The notes beneath the pieces are model-generated. The model had not been told where the DNA came from. It was given only the letters and a program-made list of their open reading frames with translations, and made no database searches. Below are positions 45,025-55,848 of a stretch of DNA of 64,000 nt, piece after piece. Source of the DNA: Gnetum montanum (taxonomy: Eukaryota > Streptophyta > Gnetopsida > Gnetales > Gnetaceae); contig MNCI01005823.1 of NCBI GenBank assembly GCA_015680685.1, positions 378,623-442,622 of the forward strand. The letters run 5' to 3'. Within the stretch, counting starts at the first letter, position 1; each line of letters opens with the position of its first letter. Position numbers and translations under genes: made by a program.

Positions 45025-45029
45025 GCACT
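45025..45029 (+). repeat. Target-site duplication of element 2, left copy (GCACT)
   Basis: GCACT before the TG; ACACT after the CA at 54054-54058 (one mismatch). A related empty site at 54773-54783 reads CTAGCACTATAG, supporting GCACT as the original. Confidence 0.75.
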
Positions 45030-45905
45030 TGATGAGTTGTGATTTGACAAGCCCCGACGTCGAATACGCAACATTGGAATCCCGACGTTGTATATTCGAC
45101 ATCGGCGCTAATAAGTGATATCTAATACCTGACGTCACCTCATCCAAACCTCGCCTATAAATACTACACCTAGGCTTCGGATGAGACAACTTAGATCTTA
45201 AAAATAGTTAGTTTTCAGTTTCTTTTCTTTTAAGTCTGTTATTCCCAATGCATGCCCACAAATGTGATGTTTGTAATCATATGGCACCTTTGTTTGAGTG
45301 TGACGTACTTGGACAAGTTACATGACTGGCAATAAAGATCGAGATTACTTCCATCATTGCAGCATCCACTTAGCTTAATATTTTTGTTTTGATTATTTAA
45401 TGCTTCCTTAGTTAAATATTTCCATTTATTGTTATTTATTGTTCCTATTATTAAGTGGAATGTGTATGCCCTAACCATGAGCGTTTAAGTGTAGATACTT
45501 GGTCGCCAGAGGTGTATCGTTTGGCACAACCAATGACATACATTTGGTAAACCTAGAAGTAGCCTCACGAAGTCCAAGATGTGTACGGACAATTAAGAGA
45601 AAATACCATTGCCTTAAGCTAATTTAGACTTTATTTCCATTATTCATTAGTTAATCAATTTATCTCTTTTTGTTATCAAGAGTAGCATAGCATAGCATAG
45701 AATTAGGGACCACATCATATACGTCACTTTGGACTAAACCATATGTGTTAAAGCTACCACTAGTCCAAGTGGGAAGACAGTGAACTGCAATCAAAGCATA
45801 ATGATCTAGATGCTACAACTAGTCCCATCCATGGAATTCGATTAGATTGCACATGAATGCTTGTAATTCGTATGGTTGAGCATAGGGATACCTCGCCACT
45901 CATCA
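45030..45905 (+). repeat. 5' LTR of element 2
   Basis: TGATGAGTTGTG to CCACTCATCA. The U3 array at 45050-45140 repeats the GACGTC core (CCCGACGTCGAATACG, CCCGACGTTGTATATTCG, CCTGACGTCACC). CCTATAAATACTAC follows at about 45158. Confidence 0.9.
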
Positions 45906-45926
45906 TTGGCACCATTGTCGGGAATG
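45906..45926 (+). promoter_or_regulatory. Primer binding site of element 2, tRNA-Asp type
   Basis: TTGGCACCATTGTCGGGA next to the LTR. Confidence 0.75.
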
Positions 45927-46028
45927 GTGCTAGTTATCTAGATTAGTTATATCATACAAGATCGTTGTAAAGGAATTAACGATATATCTTTCAGAAACTC
46001 TTAAATAACACACCATAAACCAACAACA

Positions 46029-48149
46029 ATGTCTCTCCCACATGGCAATGACAATGAACTGTATAGTGCACACATTCATTAGAGAAATAATGAGATATAT
46101 GATGAAGAAGATTGGAGAGATCAACCTTATGTAGGGGTTTCTTATGATCATGACCACCTTGACAACACCCAAAGACTACATTCACCTCGGGTAGACAATC
46201 TTAGAGGAGATTATGTAGGTCTTGAACTAGGGGAGGCCTCAAGGCCTAAGACCTCCTCAAAAATCAAAAACGATAAATTAAGGGACCCTAGGAAACACCA
46301 TAGAAGCCATCGCAACTCTTCATTAAAGGGTTAGACCAAAAACAGGAATTGAACCCACAAGAAAAGTTAAAGAAGTTACCATGAACATAGGAATTTTTCT
46401 CACAATTTGTTTGATGATGATGAATCCCTATTGGCCACTAAGAGCCTAATGCATATCACATAGGTCATTAAGATATTTCATAGGCATCACAAAAAGAGTC
46501 TTCTACCTAAGCTTGATATGAACAATCTTCCTCAATTTGCAAGAGGCTATGATGTAGATCTACAACATCATTTACAAGCCTTCTATGATGCCTGTGCATT
46601 CTATAATGTGGAAAGTGAGTGGAAAAAGCTTAAGCTCTTTCCTAGGACACTAATTGATAGAGCTGAAGTGTGGTATAGATTGTTGAAACCAAATTCAATC
46701 GAACAATGGTCTACAATGATAGAACTTTTCAACAAGAGATACCAAACCTATAAAAGAGTGTCCAATTTGAGGAGATAGATCCAAGAGTCAAAACAAGAAC
46801 AACATGAACACTTGGACATGGCCTTAGATAGATATCATCCCTTATTAAATAGATGCCTAAGCCATGGTTTCTTCGAGGAAGAGGAACTTTACCACATCAT
46901 CGATGGGTTTTGTAATGAAACAAGGGCTACCCTTGGGATGTAGGCCCCAAGGTAATTATATGAGCTTCAAGCCCATCAGATCAAAGAGATAATAGAACGT
47001 ATGATAAAATAAGAAGCAGAAATGTGTAAATCGGAGAATGTCGAAAAACATCAATGGGACCCAACTCTTTAATTGAGGGAGGTTTAAATTTATGATAAGG
47101 AAAATGAAACTATCATTGATAAGGTGATTCAACAATAAACTTTGCCAATAGAGAAGTCTATTGATGATCTAGAAGCAAAATTCAATAGAATGTCTAAATG
47201 GATCAACAAAAATGTCACAAATCTTGTTGAAATAGTTGCAGAGAAGATTTTACAACATACGCCAGGCGAACATAATAAGCAGAGGACATAGAACCAAGAA
47301 ACAGTTAGGAACACTTTTTGACAAACGAGAAAAGGGGCTAACAAAAGTGAGGCTAAGGACTCCACCACAGACGAAGATGATGGATGCGACTTATGCATAT
47401 ATGACCATCCAAAGGACCAATGTCCCATATTGTTGCATCTACAAGAGTATTGGGAAAGTGCCTTAAATTTGAAATTTGTACAAAAGCACATGCCCAGGAG
47501 ATTTCCTCTTCCATAAGGTAATTATAGATAGTCCCACAATCGATCGTACCACCCTAGGGGGACTTACCACTAGCCTCAACATAGTCATCAACTGCAGTGG
47601 CAACAACCACAGTCATGGGGGAGGCCACCACCAAATCAACCATACCCACTGAAACCTCATGGATATTATGTTCAACATCCTATTTCTCCAACCAGTTTGG
47701 CATCCTCCACTTCAAATTGCCACTATCACTCTCTTGAGTACCATTAATACATGACATCCCTTGAAGGATCACCACCTCATGCTTCTTACCATCCAACTTA
47801 CCCTCGATATTCTCATAATCCACCTACTTCAATGCCATCACTAGTAACACAAGAAGGTTTTGTATTGCAATATCAACAAATGAGTGCCACTTGTGCTACA
47901 AATGTGCATAGACATGTTGACACTAGTGGGCCGCAACTACAGCATTGGAAACATCCCTTCCAGAGGAAAGGCTGTAAGCTGAGGCAAACTATGCATGGAC
48001 CCACCGCATCATCTAAGCTAGCACAAGGCCAATCTAGCATATCACCTTCCTTGTCTCAACCAATGTCCTCTAAGCCCACACAAGGGCCACCATCCATTTG
48101 TACTCTAGTCTCATATCCAACCAATGAATCTACAAACATGGGGAGATAA
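46029..48149 (+). pseudogene. gag of element 2
   Basis: Starts MSLPHGNDNELYS at 46029, followed by EEDWRDQPYVGVSY, which matches the element 1 and 3 N-termini. The capsid core at 46518-46930 reads MNNLPQFARGYD, HLQAFYDACAFYNVESEW, AEVWYRLLKPNSIEQW and LDMALDRYH. A zinc knuckle near 47387-47425 reads CDLCIYDHPKDQC, the same C-x2-C-x3-H-x4-C spacing as element 1. A Pro/Ser/Thr/Gln-rich tail runs to 48149. TAG and TAA stops interrupt it. CAGTCATGGGGGAGG lies inside the tail region near 47612. Confidence 0.8.
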
Positions 48150-50299
48150 ATGAATCCATGCATACCATCTCATACTCAAGGGTGCAATAGTGGGTTAGTC
48201 ATCCATAATCTTAACACACCTCATATTTTGACCCACCATACATATAACAATCAAGTGTGTGACCAACAATTTTTCTACCTAGCCACCACACCACCAATAG
48301 ACACCTAGTGGCTGGGGCATGAAAGGTTCCCAACATTTCATACATGCATGGATCCTTTTCATCCACTTATTAATCCTTGTCATAGCCAAATGTTTAGTCA
48401 TGGGGGGTTTCCTCCATTTTAATCTTCTGGATTTTTAAGTGCTTTTTATCTTTTTTCTTTACATTTTTTTATCATTTTCCTATTCTTTCTACTTTCTCTA
48501 CATTTTATAGTTGTTGTTTTAATTTTCCTCGTATGTAATCTCACTATTGATCATGTTGCCATTGAGGTGAGTTTTTGTTTCTCTATGCTGTTGAATCTTA
48601 AGGGATTGATTATTTGAACATTGCAACTATGACATCCATTCACCCATTTCATTAATAAGAGGTTCTTACTCTAGTCATAATGGTAATCTTTTTCATAATC
48701 CAAACTCTAAATAACTTCGTAACCATTGTGTCTGGATGGAAGAGTGTAGAACCAAGAATGTAAAGGATGTGACATCAAGGGGATTTGTGGATTCTCTTTG
48801 GCTACTTCTGTATGTTCTATCATGTTGATGATGTTGTAATCATATCCTTGTAGATCTAACAAAAAATGGTAGTAAGAGTAACTTTAACTGGCACTGAATA
48901 AAATTTTGTGGGTCCCATTGGAAAGACATGTATGCATGCCTAAAGGTTGGTGACTTCTCAAAACCATCAAAGAAAACAACAACAATAAACAAAAGAAAAA
49001 AAATAATTGTGCCATAATAATGCTCCTCCCTTGGACAAAATGCCAAGTCATGTTACTCCTTGCAACTTTGATAGTCTTATGGTTGTTAATGGAATGAAAT
49101 AATATAGTGTCATTGAAGATGGTTTGGACTTGGTTTAACTCTTGGAAGTAAGGACACATGGTTATTTAACCATTAATAACACACAAGATTTCATTATGAC
49201 CATGGTACGACACCTCATGTCCTGATTTCTGTGATCCTTTCTTTGGTCCATTCCATCTTGTTGTCCAAATGTTCATAACTTGTGGTTTTGTGTAACATGG
49301 AGTAATTATCTTAATACATTGGTTTTAACATGTGTGTTTTGTTTCATAGGTATGCATTACATTCAACTCCTCTAGTGCCTACAAACATTTTAGGCATGGT
49401 TACGCAAGGGCATCATAGGCTAGAACTTGTTTTAGGAAGGATCCACTTGTGTACCTTTTGTGACTTGTACTTATTTAACATAACCACATCATTTTTCACC
49501 TTCCATCCACTCCAATTGTTATATTTTACTATTTCCCTTATAATGAACATACTCTATCCCACAATCAAGCTTTCAACTTCTTTTTTCTTGCTTGTTCTCG
49601 TACCTTTCCTATTGAAGACTTCACCTTATCCTACCTTTGGTACCTCCAATTACTTTTTCCACTTATCCAAACTATAAAATTTAACTTTCAACCTTCCAAT
49701 CAAACCCAAAGCTTAAAAATCAGAATTTTTGGACCTCGACATCGTGTACCCAATGTCATGTACATGACATCTCATACCTGATGTTGGGTCTAAAAAACAT
49801 ATATATATTGGACCCCCATGCAACATGAACTTCATTTCTCTTATTTGTTACTAGGGGAGTTATTGAAATTTTTTCTCGTGACTTAGAGCTTTGTGCCTCC
49901 ATCTTCCACTTGCGATATCTAGCTCTTTAACACTCTGATTTCTGTACCATTCGAATCTATCTAAACCCAAAGTGTTCAACTTAGTCGTGGGGGGTGCATG
50001 TGTGCAAAATTTGCATCGATTCATTAAAATTTGCTATTGCCCAGATGGTATTCTAAGGGTAAGAATGTTAAAAATTGTAGGACTTATAATGAAAAATCAT
50101 TAACGATAATGCTAGATTTCCAATTTTTCTAACTCTCCAACCTGAAACCATTATTTTAAGCCACATATAATTGAGAATTTTCTTAACCTTAAAATCATAT
50201 GCATAATGAGCTTAATGATGTAAGATTATGATTAAGGTATGAATTAATAAATGATAATAAACATCACCTTGATAACACTTGGTTTTCGTTTGATTGCAG
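48150..50299 (+). other. Spacer between gag and ORF2 of element 2
   Basis: Contains the T-rich tract 48425-48540, a segment shared with elements 1 and 3 (GGGGATTTGTGGATTCTCTTTGG at about 48779, GGATCCACTTGTGTA at about 49438), the promoter-like block 49728-49812, a polypurine-like CTTAGTCGTGGGGGG at about 49979 and the acceptor-like GTTTGATTGCAG ending at 50299. No gene. Confidence 0.6.
49728..49812 (+). promoter_or_regulatory. Internal U3-like promoter block upstream of ORF2 (element 2)
   Basis: CCTCGACATCGTGTACCC, GACATCTCATACCTGATG and then ATATATATATTGG. The LTR U3 of this same element reads CTCGACATCAAATACCCGAC (3' LTR) and TGATATCTAATACCTGACG (5' LTR). The TATA is about 500 bp before ORF2, the same distance as in element 1. 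Confidence 0.55.
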
Positions 50300-53033
50300 A
50301 TAGCTCCAAAAAGAGGTGCTTAGGATGAACCCTTGTAGAGAGTTGCTAAGTGCCCATGTGGTGGCCATGGCCAACAAGGAGAACAAGCAGAACATGCTAA
50401 ACAGGAGGCCTAATCTTTCAGTATCCATCAAGAGGCCCTTGCTACTAGGCAATCGGCCCAAGGTGAGGCGATAGAAGTACTGGCTTTTAACCAAGGACAA
50501 CATCTCATGTTTCCCCTTAATTGCCTTACTACCATTTTGAAAAAGTCCACATTGGCCTCAGTCATTGTGGAAATGAACTTCAGTCCATTCATGGAATTCA
50601 CTTTTGAAGCAGTGCAGACACAACTCAAAGCATCCTTATTATGGTTGATCCTGTCTGACAGTGATGAAGGTTACCTGGGGGAAGTCTATTGATTTTGGCA
50701 TAATAAGGACAAGGGTACCACTATGAATATCTATGGGGTGAATGTCTCTTACGCAGTCAAAGATATAGATGTAGCTCTCAACCTACCCAATGAAGGGGCC
50801 AAGGTTGCTCACTTGTCCACTTGATCTAACCCCAAAATAAAGAGACTATGGCTGAGGTGGATGTATAGCAAAGAAGATAAATCATACCATGACATGACCT
50901 TGGAAGAGATACTTCAAGATCAGAACATACCACTTGTTTCCCACCAAAGGGCTCAATTGCATTTCCAGTTATGTGGCTAGGGAAAGCACCATTTTAATAG
51001 GAAAATTTTTAGTTAACCTTCCTTAGTACTATTTCACTAAAATCCAATGACAGTTCAAAGAAACGAAGTTAGGGAGATGAACACTTCCATTTCCCTATTT
51101 GATCAAAAAGCTATCCAAGCACACAGGAATCTTAGAATATACCAATGATATCCTTCAGAAGGCTTGGAACACCTCTTTTGCAAAGCTCCTCAAAATTGTA
51201 GCATCGAAAAAAGATTCTAGTAAGGAGCAAGAAGTTGAAAATGAGGCAAAATCAAGAACTAAAACACAACAAGAACCTGAGCAGAGCTTGTAAGCACAAG
51301 CTCTACCATTGCTGCCAAAAGATTATAGACTGTCAATGAGCCACCTATAAAGAATCACTGAGGTCATCAACTGGGGAGCAGGGATGAGGCTAATCTCTTC
51401 CAGGTTATGGATGACACTGTACGGCCAACTGTATGAGCCGATCCAACAAGGGGGGGAGATCTCAATTTAGTCAAGAGGAGGGGAATCCCAATGGTCATGC
51501 CAAATCTTTGGGAATGCTACATCCTTTCAAGTCACATTGGAAACAGGAGAAGGCACCATAGTTGTGGTGCTACAACATGAGGATGCAACAAGCGTAGTAG
51601 AGGTGATCACTGATTACATCAAGCAATCGCTCAATGTTCCTATTGTACCTCCAACTGATTTGGTAGGGACAAGATATGCATAGATGCTGGCTAGGACCTC
51701 AATGACTCTTGTAGTGCATGAGGATATACTTGATCATTTGCTACAGACAAGTCAAGTGATGGCCACTCTATTCAACATTCCCAACAATGTCACTGTGGCA
51801 CAATCGAACCTCATCACTACAAAAGGAAAGTTGGTCATGGTTGAGGTCAAGATAGAGCATGCAGAAGTTGAGGTGCAAAGACTACAAGAAGAGTTGGCTG
51901 CCCTGCACGCTGAATGACGTGATCTTGCTCATTTCATCACACCAAACCAACTAGAGTAATTTCATATGGAGGAGCCTACTAAGCTAGAAATGGAAAGAGT
52001 AGCTATAGAGCAAAAAAAGGAGATGGAGATCTAGAATGCCTCCACCATAGATGTGGAAACTCATGTGCATAAAAAGGCATTGACCGCTGTTCAAGAAGAA
52101 AACAAGTAGCTTGCCAAAGAGAATGCCCTATTGACCATAATGGAAAAGCAAAAGAACATCTTGGAAGAGAGTGTCCACCAATTGAGGGAACAACTGGTGA
52201 GGATCAACCAGGATATGAGTCAATTGACTCGAGAAAATAGAACCCTCTCTATGGAGGATGTATGCACTATTCGTCAAAAAATAACAATTGAGATATGCAC
52301 ATGACAGAATGAGGCCAAGAAACATGAGAACTTAAAAGAACACTTTTCAAAGTAGGATGGAATGTACAAGGAAATTAATGAGAAAGAAATCAAGATGGCT
52401 AAGGCCCACATCAACTCCTTGGTAGCACAAAATTCTAAATGATAGGTCATTTTGGATAGTCATGCCATGGTCCAACAAGTAGAAGTTAAAAATAAGGACT
52501 TGTAGATAGAATATTTGAAGGAATACATGGTATTGGCTAACCTCAAATATGCCAACCTTGCCATGTTAACAGCAGGTTGTCCTCAAAGAGAGTTGAAGAA
52601 GCAAGTGGCGACCACCTATGCACTATATGAGAAGGAGTTTGTGGAATGAAAGGATGCTTTGCAAAATTTACAAGTGGTAAACTTAGAATTAAAGATGGTC
52701 AAAGCTAGCTACCAAGGATAGAAAGATGTAGCCTCGAACCTAGCTTGAAAGATTGACAAACTATCATGAGCTAAGGGGTAAAGATAGGGCCTTCAAGGAG
52801 GAATGATGGTAGTTTGTAGCATGGTACGTCAAGGCAAATCAAATGTTTCTGCAACTACCATATCCTTGGGATGTACCAGTGTCAACACACATAGGCACAA
52901 CAACCTGGATGGTGCATGACCCAAGGACGAAGGAGGAAAATTGTAGGATTCGCTCAACCATTACAAATTCCATTTGCTTGATGACAAAGGGAAGTGACCA
53001 ATGGAAGAGCCATCACCTTTGGATACTACATGA
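50300..53033 (+). pseudogene. ORF2 of element 2 (longest copy)
   Basis: About 910 codons with stops; function unknown. It starts where the family ATG is ATA (IAPKRGA against MAPKHRQ) right after TTGCAG. N-terminal block: VIVEMNFSPFMEF, GYLGEVY-FWHNKDKGTTMN, IYGVNVSYAVKDIDVALNLP. Middle domain near 51540-51790: TIVVVLQHEDATS, HEDILDHLLQTSQVMATLF, NLITTKGKLVMVEVK. Then a coiled coil of roughly 300 residues (VQRLQEELAALHAE, KNILEESVHQLREQL). C-terminal block near 52815-52935: AWYVKANQMFLQLPYPWDVP and WMVHDP. The tail is MEEPSP with stop TGA at 53031. It aligns with element 3 and, more distantly, with B. Confidence 0.72.
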
Positions 53034-53217
53034 GCCTCCCAGTCTTATTTTGTCTTGTCTTGTTTTGTAATAATGTGTCCCATTTTTGTACTTCACCAAT
53101 ATGGCATGCAAAGAGTCAGTTATTTTTTCCATTGTTGGAGTGAGTCAATAATTCCATAGCTACCTAATATTTTATAAATAACTTGTTCCTCATTTTTTTT
53201 AACTCAAGAACAAGTTT

Positions 53218-53236
53218 TCATTCAGTCATCGGGGTA
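53218..53236 (+). promoter_or_regulatory. Polypurine tract of element 2
   Basis: TTCAGTCATCGGGGTA directly before the 3' LTR. Confidence 0.7.
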
Positions 53237-54053
53237 TGATGATTTGTGATTTGATGTGCCTCGACATCAAATACCCGACATCGCCTCATATGGACCTCAC
53301 ATATAAATACTACACTTGGGCTTTTGGATGAGATAACTTAGATCTTAAAAATAGTTAGTTTTCAATGTCTTTTCTTTTAAGTTTATTATTCCTAGTGCAT
53401 GTCCCTAGTGTGATGTTTGTAATCATACGACACCTTTGTTCAAGTGCGATGTACTTGGACATGTTACATGACTGGCAATAAAGATCGCGATTACTTCCAT
53501 CATTGCAACATCCACTTAGCTTAATATTGTTGTTTTGATTATTTAATTCTTTAATGCTTCCTTAGTTAAATACTTCCATTTATTGTTATTTACTGTTCCT
53601 GTTGTTAAGTGGAATGTGTATGCCCTAACCACAAGTGTTTAAGTGTAGATACTTGGTTGCTAGAGGTGTACCATTTGGCACAACTAGTGACGTACATTTG
53701 GTAAACCCAAAGGTAGCCCCACAAAGTCCAAGACATGTACAAATCATTAAGAGTGGATACCATCACCTTAGGCTAATTTAGACTTTGTTTCCATTATTCA
53801 TTAGTTAATCAATTTATCTCTTTTTGTTATCATGAGTAGCATAGCATAGAATTAGGGACCACATCATATACCTCACTTTGGACTAAACCATATGTAACAA
53901 AGCTACCACTAGTCCAAGTGCGAAGACATCGAATTGCTATCAAGGCATAATGATCTAGATGCTACAACTAGTCCCATCCACAAAATTCGACCGAATTGCA
54001 CGTGAATGCTTGTAATTCGTATGGTTGAGCATAGGATACCTCGCTACTCATCA
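53237..54053 (+). repeat. 3' LTR of element 2
   Basis: TGATGATTTGTG to CTACTCATCA. The U3 array is much shorter than in the 5' LTR (two GACATC cores). Confidence 0.9.
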
Positions 54054-55103
54054 ACACTATAGTGTTATTAATGTTTTGTCATTATATTTTTAATAAAAGC
54101 TAAATAAAGAAAATGTGTAATTTAAGTTACTAGATTTTTTATGAATTAATGCTTATGATAGGCCTTTAGGGTAGTGTGCTAGTTTTATGAGAGGCTACTA
54201 TAAGGTGTGCCTAATAAATCTATAAGATGTGATTAAGACTTGATTTGAAAGCTCCAAGTCAAGAGTTTAATTCTAGTAGGAAATGTTGAGTTATAAAGTT
54301 CTAATTGGGTTCTTGTGACTATTTTGGATTTTTGTGATTAATTTTATGTTGAATTTATGTTGTTGGCCCACAACAAGTTGGTTAGAAAATCCACTTGCTA
54401 AATTGTAAGACTACAATGCTATTCAATTGTTAAGCTAGGCCTTTGTGTTTTAGCAATATTTATTCTTGACATATGGTTAAATTAGAACTTTATAACTCTT
54501 GGTATTATCTACTATAATTAACCCTATAACTTGGAGCTACCAAATTAAGAGTCTTACCATGCTAGCACCTCATTGTTTACATTTTTTCTGGACATTAGTG
54601 AGCCATTAAAACATCTAACCTTGAAGAAATGCCTTAGTTAGGTATATAGTGTTAATGATAGCAAATTCACTTGGATAATAAGTTGATTTACATTAGGGTC
54701 CACATCTAGAAGGCACTAATAATTGTTGTCTTGCAAAATTTATTTTTTATGTGATCATATGATTACTTTACTAGCACTATAGCTAATGTTTTATCATTAG
54801 ATTTTTTATAAGAGCTAAATAAAGGAAATACGTAACTTGAGCTACTACATTTTTAGGGAATTAATGATTGTGATAAGCCTTTAGGGTAACTTAAGCATTG
54901 AAACTACATGGGTAAAAATCCCACATAATGATATTTTGACATGGATTCTATATTGTAATTCTAATGAATGCTTTTTATATGTTATTTGGATTAATGATGC
55001 TACTAAACTTGTTATCTTTGGATAGGGACAAGATGACTAGATGTAGGCCTCGTTGGAGATTATATTTATATTTATCTTTAGCCATCTGACATGCGTAGTT
55101 TAG
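54054..55103. other. Flank of element 2 with an internal duplicated segment
   Basis: Positions 54054-54200 and 54773-54900 are diverged copies (AAGCTAAATAAAG, GATAAGCCTTTAGGGTA). The second copy continues leftward through 54745-54772 into sequence matching 44991-45029, so it represents the uninterrupted insertion site of element 2. SINE-like heads are possible at about 54235-54290 and 54530-54590 (reverse). No gene. Confidence 0.6.
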
Positions 55104-55108
55104 GTTAG
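55104..55108 (+). repeat. Target-site duplication of element 3, left copy (GTTAG)
   Basis: Exact match to 63092-63096 across the whole compound element. Confidence 0.85.
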
Positions 55109-55681
55109 TGATGAGTGGCGAGGTACCCCTACACTCAACCATACGAATACGAGCGTTTCATGTGTGATCCGGTCAAACTCCGCACACGGACTAGTTGTGG
55201 TACCTAGACAGTTATCCTTAGGTCACAGTTCGCTGTCTTCCCACCTAGACTAGTATTATATTTGTCACGTATGGTTTAGTCCAAAGCGAACTGTATGATG
55301 TGTTCCTAATCTAACACTACTCCTGAAGGCAGTGGAAAGTGATATTAAATTAACTAATCTAGGAGAGAGAGGGTAAGAGAATCTAATCTAGCCTAAGTGC
55401 AATGAGCATTTGTTCCTTGATTATCCATACACATCTTGGACTTCGTGCATGAATACCATTGGGATTACCAAGTGCNGGGAAAAATAATCTATCTCTTGAG
55501 GGATCAAATTGCCAGAGTTTCGCTACAATCTAACTCTAATATCTAATGTTTGAAACAAGGGAGATCTGCTTCTTATTTATAGACATTGTAGTGGACTGCG
55601 ATATCGCATACGCGATATCGCAGTGGCAGATGCAATATCGCGTACATGATATCGTGGCCTATGCGATATCGCATCCCATCA
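55109..55681 (-). repeat. 3' LTR of element 3 (with collapsed gap)
   Basis: The minus strand starts TGATGGGATGCGATATCGC and ends CCACTCATCA. The n at 55476 replaces about 267 bp present in the middle LTR (62424-62690). The U3 GATATC array is longer than in the middle LTR. Confidence 0.85.
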
Positions 55682-55705
55682 TACCCTCACAACTGAATGA
55701 AAACT
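55682..55705 (-). promoter_or_regulatory. Polypurine tract of element 3
   Basis: The minus strand reads TTCAGTTGTGAGGGTA before the LTR. Confidence 0.7.
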
Positions 55706-55848
55706 CGTCCTCCAGTTACAATGATTACTCAGTGGATAGGTATGGGATTATTATATGGAAAAAGGAACGGGATGGTTTCGTAGTGTGGGAAGAAAACAAA
55801 ATAAAGACAAAACACACAGAATATGCTACAACTACAAAAATTTGGAAC

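Larger units (their letters stand above)
40949..45029. other. AT-rich intergenic region with short repeats
   Basis: No convincing gene. It contains the tRNA-like pair (41395-41560), tandem duplications at 41565-41760 and 42765-42935, a T run at 42450-42472 and a second at 42959-42971. A SINE-like head lies at about 42551-42620 (GTTAGCCTAATAGTAC, AAGTTTGATTCTAC) and another possible one at 43918-43980. Confidence 0.45.
45030..54053 (+). mobile_element. Element 2: non-autonomous LTR retrotransposon with gag and full-length ORF2, no pol
   Basis: 9.0 kb: LTR, tRNA-Asp primer site, gag, T-rich tract, spacer with promoter-like block, acceptor-like site, ORF2 of about 2.7 kb, polypurine tract, LTR. 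No RT, RNase H, integrase or protease motif. Its LTRs differ from those of elements 1 and 3 in U3 (GACGTC rather than GATATC cores), so it is a separate subfamily with the same design. Confidence 0.85.
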
